Source: Pseudomonadota bacterium
GTDB lineage: Bacteria > Pseudomonadota > Gammaproteobacteria > Xanthomonadales > Rhodanobacteraceae
NCBI GenBank assembly: GCA_021777635.1
Contig: JAJYDI010000004.1
Location: 1-28,033 of the forward strand
Direction of reading: 5' to 3'
Length of the DNA stretch: 28,033 bases
Shown piece by piece: positions 15,536 to 24,000 of the stretch. The notes under the pieces are model-generated. The model made no database searches and was not told where the DNA came from. It was given only the letters and a program-made list of their open reading frames with translations. A program made the position numbers and the translations under genes. Every line of letters starts with the position of its first letter. Position 1 is the first letter of the stretch.

Positions 15536-15629
15536 AACGTGCAGGCCGAGGTCCCCTGTATCCGCACCCACGCGACAGCGGCGTCCGCGGACGTCGGTGT
15601 GCGTGTCTTTGCCACGAGGAGGTCGCACG

Positions 15630-15857
15630 ATGTTCGAGAATCAGCAGCGGGAAGATGTTGAGGCTCTTCTGAAGGCCAACATCGAGTTCCGTCGTCTCTA
15701 TCAGCGCCACCGCGAGCTTGACAGCAAGGTTCGCGACGCCGAGCTGGGCGTCCTGCCCATGGACGACACGACGTTGGCCACCATGAAGCGCGAAAAGCTC
15801 GTCGCCAAGGATCGCCTCACCCGCATGTGGGAAGTGCACCGACCACGCATGCACTGA
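15630..15857 (+). CDS. YdcH-family (DUF465) small protein
   Basis: The product (75 aa) is a small, charged, all-helical cytoplasmic protein. The core HRELDSKVRDAE followed by LKREKL-like MKREKLVAKDRL fits the YdcH/DUF465 family, whose molecular role is unknown. A strong GAGGAGG lies about nine bases before the ATG at 15630, which decides the start against an upstream in-frame GTG at 15597. It stands alone behind a long structured upstream gap and is followed by 124 bases that carry the leader of the cystathionine beta-synthase gene. Confidence 0.85.
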   Translation: MFENQQREDVEALLKANIEFRRLYQRHRELDSKVRDAELGVLPMDDTTLATMKREKLVAKDRLTRMWEVHRPRMH

Positions 15858-15900
15858 CAACCGGCCACGTCTGCCGCCATCGCACTCGTGGCGCGCGCGT

Positions 15901-15906
15901 TATCAT
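15901..15906 (+). promoter_or_regulatory. Weak candidate -10 element for the cystathionine beta-synthase gene
   Basis: TATCAT lies in the only A+T-rich patch of the 124-base gap before the gene, inside the palindrome ATCATGAT plus its preceding T. No clear -35 is visible. If used, transcription would start near 15913, directly before the two hairpins. Confidence 0.25.
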
Positions 15907-15915
15907 GATCGCTTG

Positions 15916-15964
15916 CGCCGCCTGCGGGCGGCGACTCCCGGCCGCCGCGCCCCGCGCGGCGGCC
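15916..15964 (+). promoter_or_regulatory. Two tandem G+C-rich hairpins in the cbs leader
   Basis: Hairpin 1 pairs CGCCGCC (15916-15922) with GGCGGCG (15927-15933) around TGCG. Hairpin 2 pairs GGCCGCCGCGC (15940-15950) with GCGCGGCGGCC (15954-15964) around CCC, a perfect eleven-base-pair stem. Hairpin 2 ends eight bases before the GGAG ribosome-binding site (15973-15976) of the gene. No T run follows, so an intrinsic terminator is unlikely. A role in translation control or mRNA stability is inference. Confidence 0.55.
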
Positions 15965-15981
15965 GCATGTTCGGAGCGTGC

Positions 15982-17349
<1,368 letters not shown>

Positions 17350-17400
17350 GGCTTGTTCGCGATCAGGGCACGAAAACCGCGCAACCCGGATGCGGCGCAG

Positions 17401-17440
17401 CGGAATCAGGCGGTGATTCGGCGTCGAGCGGCGGATTCCG
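17401..17440 (+). repeat. Alternative inverted repeats between cbs and the glycosyltransferase gene
   Basis: GAATCA (17403-17408) pairs perfectly with TGATTC (17414-17419) around five bases. The overlapping CGGAATC (17401-17407) can instead pair with GATTCCG (17434-17440). The two hairpins exclude each other. They lie 52 bases after the cbs stop and before the glycosyltransferase start at 17549; no T tract follows. The rest of this 199-base gap shows nothing I can name. Confidence 0.35.
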
Positions 17441-17548
17441 CGCCGTTGGGCAGCAGACGGGCCACCCGGCGCATCGATTGAACCCAACTTGGCATGACCC
17501 ATCTTGGTCCGCACTGGCGTTGCGGATGCGGCCTGCAAGGACGTTCCC

Positions 17549-19660
17549 ATGAACCGTAATCAAGCCCTTGCCTGGCGCTGGCGTCGCCTGCTGGCCGCGC
17601 TGCAGCGTCTGCGCGGCAGTCTGTCGCAGCGCGGCTTCCGCGGCACATGGCGGCGAATTGAGCAGGAGTTCCGGCCGATCCGGCCCCGCGCGTTGGCGAC
17701 GGCCTTGCTGCCGCTCGACTGGACGTTCGCTCCTTTCGCCCTGTCGACCGTCGGCGAGCCCGAGGTCTCGGTGATCATCCCGGTGCACGGGCAGCTACGG
17801 TATACGCTGGCCTGCCTGCGCTCGATCGCGGCCTTCGGCGCGGCGACGCCGTTTGAGGTGATCGTCGTCGACGATGCCTCGCCGGATGCCGACGCCGCCA
17901 CGCTGGCGCAGATCGAGGGGCTGCGCCTGCTGACTCTGCCGAGCAATGTCGGTTTCGTCGGCGCTTGCAATGCTGGTGCCGTGATGGCGCGTGGGCGCCA
18001 TCTGCTGTTCCTCAACAACGATACCCAGGTCACGCCCGGCTGGCTGGATGCGCTGCGCGCCTGTTTCGATGACGTGCCGGATTGCGGCATCGCGGGCGCG
18101 CGCCTGCTCTATCCGGATGGCCGTCTGCAGGAATGCGGTGCGCTGGTGTTTGCCGACGGCAATGCCTGGAACTGCGGGCGCTTCGAGGATCCATCCGAAT
18201 TGCGCTGGCTCTACCGGCGCGAGTGCGACTACGTCTCGGGTGCCGCGCTGATGATTCCCGCGGCCCTGTTTCGCGAGATTGGTGGTTTCGATGCGCGCTA
18301 TGCGCCGGCCTATTACGAAGACACCGATCTCGCTTTCGCCGTGCGCGCGGCCGGGCGCCGGGTGTTGGTGCAGCCGGCGAGCACGGTGATCCATTACGAG
18401 GGTGCGACGGCAGGCAGCGACCTCGAGCGTGGCGTCAAGCGCCATCAGGTCGTGAATCGCGAACGATTTGCGGAAAAGTGGGGTGCGGCATTGCGTGTGC
18501 AGCCGGAACCCGGCACGCCCATCGCGCGCGCGCTACTGCGCGCCGGCCGTCTCCGCCCTGCGTTGCTGGTGGTCGAGAGCACCCTGCCGGACGCGACGCG
18601 CGACTCCGGTTCGCTGCGCCTGATCGAGATGCTCCGCCTTGCCGGTAGCCTCGGCTGGAGCGTGACCCTGCTGCCCGATGATGGTCGAGCTGACGTCGGG
18701 CGCGTTGCCCTGCTTGGTGCGGTGGGCGTGCAGGTCGTCACGCCGCGCTCGCCATATACCTGGCTGCGCGCGCATGCGCAGGATCACGCTGCGGTGCTGC
18801 TCAGCCGTTACCCGGTGGCATCCGTATGGCTGCCGCTGGTGCGTACCTTGGCGCCGGCAGCACAGGTCATTTTCGATACGGTCGATCTGCACCATCTGCG
18901 CGAATCGCGCGCCGCGGCCGTGTCGGGCGAGAGCGGTGTGCATGTCCGCGCGACGCGCCAGCGCGAGCTGGGCCTGATCGCCGCCAGCGACTGCACTTTG
19001 CTCACCAGCGGCGTCGAGCTCGATCTGGTGCACCGGGAATTGCCGTCGGCGCGCCTGCAGCTGCTGGGTAATATCCACCACGTGCGCGAACCACGGCGCG
19101 GTTTTGCCGAGCGCCGCGATCTGCTGTTCATCGGTGGTTTCGCGCATCCGCCCAATGCCGACGCGGTACGCTGGTTCGCCGAGGCCGTGCTGCCCTTGCT
19201 GCGCGAGCAACTGCCAGACGCGGTGCTGCACGTGATCGGAACCGCCGATGCGCACAGCCGACGTGCGCTGGACGGCAATGGCATCGTCATGCATGGGCAG
19301 GTCGATGATCTCGATCCGTGGCTGGATGGCTGTCGCGTCTCCATTGCGCCGCTGCGCTTCGGCGCCGGGGTCAAGGGCAAAATCAACACCGCGATGAGTC
19401 GTGGCTTGCCGGTGGTCGCGACGGGCGTCGCCGCCGAGGCGATGTGTCTGAGCGATGGAGCCGACGTGCTGCTGGCCGACACGCCCGGCGCCTTCGCCGA
19501 TGCCGTTGTCCGGGTTTACACCGATGAAGCCCTGTGGAAGCGCCTGTCCCGAGGCGGGCTCGACAACGTGCGCCGGTATTTCTCATCCGATCGGGCGCGG
19601 ATCGCGCTGCGATGCGCGTTGGGTGATGCGCCTGCTCGCGCCGGGATCACGGCGCCGTAA
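17549..19660 (+). CDS. Two-domain glycosyltransferase (GT2 followed by GT4)
   Basis: The product (703 aa) is predicted to be cytoplasmic or membrane-associated and to add sugars to a surface glycan. The N-terminal domain (about residues 70-310) is GT-A family 2: VSVIIPVHGQ from residue 73, VIVVDDASPDAD, the metal-binding region NNDT at 156-159, and YYEDTDLAFAVR at 255-266 followed by IHYEG. It resembles rhamnosyltransferase-like GT2 proteins. A linker with a degenerate GT4 N-terminal half follows. The C-terminal GT-B family 4 part has LLFIGGFAHPPNADAVRWF from about 525 and RFGAGVKGKI with GLPVVATGVAAEAM from about 602. CAAGGA lies before ATG 17549, which is preferred over the longer frame. 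It sits between the two transsulfuration genes with the same strand and similar base composition. Donor and acceptor are unknown. Confidence 0.88.
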   Translation: MNRNQALAWRWRRLLAALQRLRGSLSQRGFRGTWRRIEQEFRPIRPRALATALLPLDWTFAPFALSTVGEPEVSVIIPVHGQLRYTLACLRSIAAFGAATPFEVIVVDDASPDADAATLAQIEGLRLLTLPSNVGFVGACNAGAVMARGRHLLFLNNDTQVTPGWLDALRACFDDVPDCGIAGARLLYPDGRLQECGALVFADGNAWNCGRFEDPSELRWLYRRECDYVSGAALMIPAALFREIGGFDARYAPAYYEDTDLAFAVRAAGRRVLVQPASTVIHYEGATAGSDLERGVKRHQVVNRERFAEKWGAALRVQPEPGTPIARALLRAGRLRPALLVVESTLPDATRDSGSLRLIEMLRLAGSLGWSVTLLPDDGRADVGRVALLGAVGVQVVTPRSPYTWLRAHAQDHAAVLLSRYPVASVWLPLVRTLAPAAQVIFDTVDLHHLRESRAAAVSGESGVHVRATRQRELGLIAASDCTLLTSGVELDLVHRELPSARLQLLGNIHHVREPRRGFAERRDLLFIGGFAHPPNADAVRWFAEAVLPLLREQLPDAVLHVIGTADAHSRRALDGNGIVMHGQVDDLDPWLDGCRVSIAPLRFGAGVKGKINTAMSRGLPVVATGVAAEAMCLSDGADVLLADTPGAFADAVVRVYTDEALWKRLSRGGLDNVRRYFSSDRARIALRCALGDAPARAGITAP

Positions 19661-19782
19661 GTTCGGAGCGGAACGCGCGCGTTCAGGGAGCATGGATCGT
19701 GGCGATCGGTAGAATGCGCATCAATGCGGCAGGCCCCGGACTGCGAGGCCTCATGCTCACCCTTGAAGCAACGGGCATCCCC

Positions 19783-20958
19783 ATGACCAAGACCTCGCAC
19801 GCCCTCGACCCCGGCCTCGGCCTCGGCACCCGCGCGATCCACGCCGGCCAGAGCCCCGACCCGTCGACCGGCGCGATCATGACGCCTATCTATGCCACCT
19901 CGACCTACGTCCAGGAAAGCCCCGGCAAGCACAAAGGCTACGAGTACTCGCGCACGCAGAATCCCACGCGAATGGCATTCGAGCGCTGCGTTGCCGATCT
20001 CGAAGGTGGCATTGCCGGCTTTGCCTTCGCGTCGGGACTGGCCGCGGCCAGCACCGTGCTCGATCTGCTCGATTCCGGCAGCCATGTCATCGCGATGGAT
20101 GACCTGTATGGCGGCACCTACCGCCTATTCGAGCGCGTGCGCCGGCGCAGCGCCGGTCTGGATTTCAGCTTCATCGATCTCAATGACGCCGCGGCGTTGA
20201 GGGCCGCGCTCAAGCCCGATACACGCATGATCTGGGCCGAGACGCCGACTAATCCGATGCTCAAGTTGGTTGATCTGGCGCGCGTCGGCAGCTTTGCCCG
20301 CAAGCATGGCCTGATCTTGGTCGTCGACAACACCTTCTGCTCGCCGATGCTGCAGCAGCCGCTGGCGTTTGGAGCCCATCTGGTGCTGCACTCGGCGACC
20401 AAGTACCTCAACGGCCACTCCGACATGGTCGGCGGTGTGGTGGTGGCCGGCACGACCGAACTTGCTGATCGCATGGGCTTCCTGCAGAACTCGGTCGGCG
20501 CCGTGGCCGGGCCATTTGATGCCTTCCTCGCCTTGCGTGGCCTGAAGACCTTGCATCTGCGCATGCGTGCGCATTGCGAAAACGCGATGGAACTTGCGCG
20601 CTGGCTGGAAACGCATCCCATGATCGAGCGCGTGATCTATCCGGGGCTCAAGTCGTACCCACAGCACAACCTGGCGCGCCGGCAGATGGCGGGGTACGGC
20701 GGCATCATCAGCGTCGAGATAAAGGGCGGCCTGAAGAAGGCGCGCACACTGCTCGAGCGCTGCCGGTTATTCGCATTGGCCGAATCGCTCGGCGGTGTCG
20801 AGAGCCTGATCGAGCACCCGGCGATCATGACCCACGCCTCGGTGCCCGCAGCCAACCGCAAGCGTCTGGGCATCAGCGACAGCCTGATCCGGCTGTCGGT
20901 GGGAGTGGAGGATCTGGAAGATCTGCGCGGCGAACTGGAATCCGCGCTGGCGGCATGA
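19783..20958 (+). CDS. Cystathionine gamma-synthase / gamma-lyase (PLP-dependent)
   Basis: The product (391 aa) is a fold-type I PLP enzyme of the Cys/Met metabolism family. [17 protein letters not shown] opens the protein, YSRTQNPTR holds the phosphate-binding Tyr and Arg, ETPTNPMLK and DNTFCSP carry the PLP-ring Asp, and Lys207 in [11 protein letters not shown] is the Schiff-base lysine. [19 protein letters not shown] and [14 protein letters not shown] complete the family pattern. The sequence does not separate gamma-synthase (MetB, forward to methionine) from gamma-lyase (reverse to cysteine); with a beta-synthase gene nearby the lyase direction is likely. The start at 19783 follows the family N-terminus. 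An in-frame ATG at 19753 has GAGG before it and cannot be excluded. TAGAAT at 19710-19715 could be a -10 element but lacks a -35. Confidence 0.9.
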   Translation: MTKTSHALDPGLGLGTRAIHAGQSPDPSTGAIMTPIYATSTYVQESPGKHKGYEYSRTQNPTRMAFERCVADLEGGIAGFAFASGLAAASTVLDLLDSGSHVIAMDDLYGGTYRLFERVRRRSAGLDFSFIDLNDAAALRAALKPDTRMIWAETPTNPMLKLVDLARVGSFARKHGLILVVDNTFCSPMLQQPLAFGAHLVLHSATKYLNGHSDMVGGVVVAGTTELADRMGFLQNSVGAVAGPFDAFLALRGLKTLHLRMRAHCENAMELARWLETHPMIERVIYPGLKSYPQHNLARRQMAGYGGIISVEIKGGLKKARTLLERCRLFALAESLGGVESLIEHPAIMTHASVPAANRKRLGISDSLIRLSVGVEDLEDLRGELESALAA

Positions 20959-21037
20959 GGAATTAACGCGTGGCCGCCCTGAGCAGGGATGATTCCGGAT
21001 ACTGTTCACAAATTCATGTGCATGCAAGGCGTCGAGC

Positions 21038-24000
21038 ATGACGGAAGCAGAGAAGTCGCCGCAAAGAGCCCTGCTGGTGCTCGGCATGCATCGCAGTGGC
21101 ACCTCGGCAGTCACGCGTGTGCTCAATCTCGCCGGGGTGCACCTCGGCGCCAACCTCATGGAAGGCATCGATGGCAACAACAGGCGCGGATTCTGGGAGC
21201 ATCTGGACGCGGTCGCGATCAACGAACGCCTGCTGCACTGGTTTGGCCGCACTTGGTTTGACCTCAGGCCGCTGCCGGAAGGTTGGATCCACGCCTCGGC
21301 GACGACCGAGGCCATGGAGCAGATGGGTGCGCTAATTCAGCAAGAATTCGCCGATGCGCCGTTGTGGGCGTTGAAGGATCCTCGGTTGTGCCTGTTGGCG
21401 CCGGCTTGGTTGAGAACCATCGATACGATGGGGATGACGACCACCTGCGTTGTGGTGGTTCGCCATCCCGAGGAGGTCGCCGCTTCGCTGTATGCACGGG
21501 ACGGCCTGTCTCGTGGCTATGCCTTCGTGTTGTGGGGCGAGTACCTGCTTGCGGCGCTTGCGGCGGCGCAGGGACGGCCCTGTGTGATCATCGACTACGC
21601 ACGCTTCATTGGTGACTGGCGGAGTGCGTTGCGAACCATTGCCTGCGCCGCTGACCTGATCGACGTCGCTCCCGATGAATGGCCGCTGCTGGATGCAGAC
21701 GGGGTTGACCGATTTCTGGACCTTTCCGAGAGACATCACCGGGCGGGCCCTACGCCGCCCGATTGCCGCAGCGACCCGCTTGCAACTGTGGTCCATGAGT
21801 TGTACGCCGCACTGGCGAGTGCGCGGCCTGGTGAAGATCCAACGAGGCAGGTTGCCAAGCTAGGGGAGCGTTTTCGCGAATTGGCAGCTGCTGTGCGCGC
21901 GCCGTTGCGTGATCTGTTCGAACACGTCCAGGCGCATGTGCAGAGGGCGGAGCGCGCCGAGCGCCTGCTGACCGATGTGCTGGCATCAGCGGGCGCGGCG
22001 CCCGGAGGAAGCGGACATTTGGGCGCAGGCAGCATCGACGTTGCAGGTATGTTGCGGCGCCACGACCAGACAACCGCCGAACTCGTCGCGCAGCGTGCTG
22101 AAGGTGAGCGTCTGCAAGCAGAGTTGAACCGCACGCGTGCCGAGAACGAAGGCTTGCAGAAGAATCTCGAGTTGAGCCGCGAGCAGTTGCAAGCGGCGGT
22201 CGCACAGGAGCGCGCCGTAAGCGAGAGATCGCACAACCAAGGCCTACGCATACATGCGATTGAGGCGGAGCTGGGACGCTTGCTTGCATCGCGGAGCTGG
22301 CGGCTTACCGCTCCGCTCCGCGTTATGAGTGCGAAAGTGCAATGGATCTGGCGACGCGCGATCAGGCATTCGGTCTTTCTATTTGTCCGCAGCATCTATC
22401 GCGGCATTCCGGTTGGCAACGCGACACGCTTTCGGATGAAAAGCGCATTGTTTAGGGCTTGCGGTCCGCTGCTGTCCCATACAGGCTTCTACAAGCGCTG
22501 GCAGACTTTCCAGCAGACTGAGCCCGTCGCAAAGGGGGAGTGGCCGCATCCATCGGTTGCCGGAATCTGCGCGTCAGCACATACCGAATACACAGCACAG
22601 GTGCTTGGCGTTGCGGCACCGAATCCCGGCGATGACTACGTACCTTATGTTGAAATTTCGCCTATGGCGGCATCGCCCGCTGTGCGTGCGATCGCGTTTT
22701 ATCTTCCGCAGTTTCATCCCATTCCCGAGAACGATCGCTGGTGGGGACGGGGATTCACTGAGTGGACAAACGTCAGCAAGGCGGCTCCCCAGTTCGTCGG
22801 CCACTATCAGCCCAGGCTTCCGGGGGAACTGGGGTTCTACGACCTGCGCGTGCTAGACGTGATGCGACGGCAGGTGGAACTCGCGCGGCATTACGGCATT
22901 GGCGGGTTCTGTTTCCATTACTACTGGTTTGGCGGCAATCGTTTGCTGGAACGTCCGCTCGAACAGTTTGTGGCAATGCGTGACCTTGATTTCCCGTTTT
23001 GCGTTTGCTGGGCCAACGAAAACTGGACGCGACGCTGGGATGGTCACGAGAGTGATGTGCTGATAGCGCAAAAACACTCGCCGGAAGATGATCTCGCTTT
23101 CATTCGCACTCTTGAGCCGCTTCTGGTCGACGCCCGTTACATCCGCATCGAGGGACGCCCGTTGCTGGTCGTTTATCGGCCGGCGCTTCTGCCGGACGCC
23201 GGCGCCACTGCGCTGCGCTGGCGTGCGCACTGCCGCGCTGTGGGCATTGGCGAAATTTTCCTAGCCATGGTCCAGTTTGATGCCCAGGACCCGCGCGAGT
23301 TCGGTTTCGATGCTGCAATCGAATTTCCGCCTCATGTGCTCGCACGCGACCTGCCTACGATCAACGCCGATGTCGCGATCATCAACCCCGCTTACGCGGG
23401 GCATGTAGTTGACTACGCACAAGTGGTCGCGCGCGCGCGCGGCAGACCGTCGCCGGACTATCCGCTGATCCGTGGCGTATTCCCATCATGGGACAACGAG
23501 GCACGCAAGCCTGCGCGCGGCTACACCTTCGCTGGCTCCACCCCGGCACGTTATCGCGACTGGCTACAGTTCGCTGTCAACTACGCGCAGGCCCATCCCG
23601 TTGCTGGGGAGTCCCTGGTGTTCATCAACGCATGGAACGAGTGGGCCGAGGGCGCCTATCTGGAGCCCGACCGGCGTTATGGCTACGCCTATCTGCAGGC
23701 GACGCGCGAGGCGCTGGAGTCATCGGGCACCTCCGGCGTGTCGAAGCCGGTAAGTCGCGTTGTCGTGGTCTCGCATGACGCTCACCCACACGGTGCGCAA
23801 TACCTCGCGCTGCACATGACGCGTCATCTGGTTGCGGACTTCGCCGACAAGGTCGAGGTCGTGCTGCTGGGTGGTGGTGATCTGGGCGCTGAATTCGCCG
23901 CCGCGGCACCGTTGCACTCACTGGCTGGGCGCGACCCGGAAGGCCCCGACGCTCGCGCACTGGCGGCCGATCTGGCGGCACGCGGCTTTGATCTGGCGTT

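Noticed and set aside
15402..15629. The structured gap as 6S RNA, SRP RNA, RNase P RNA or tmRNA
   Set aside because: The conserved core words and closing stems of these RNAs were not found; it is left as an unassigned structure.
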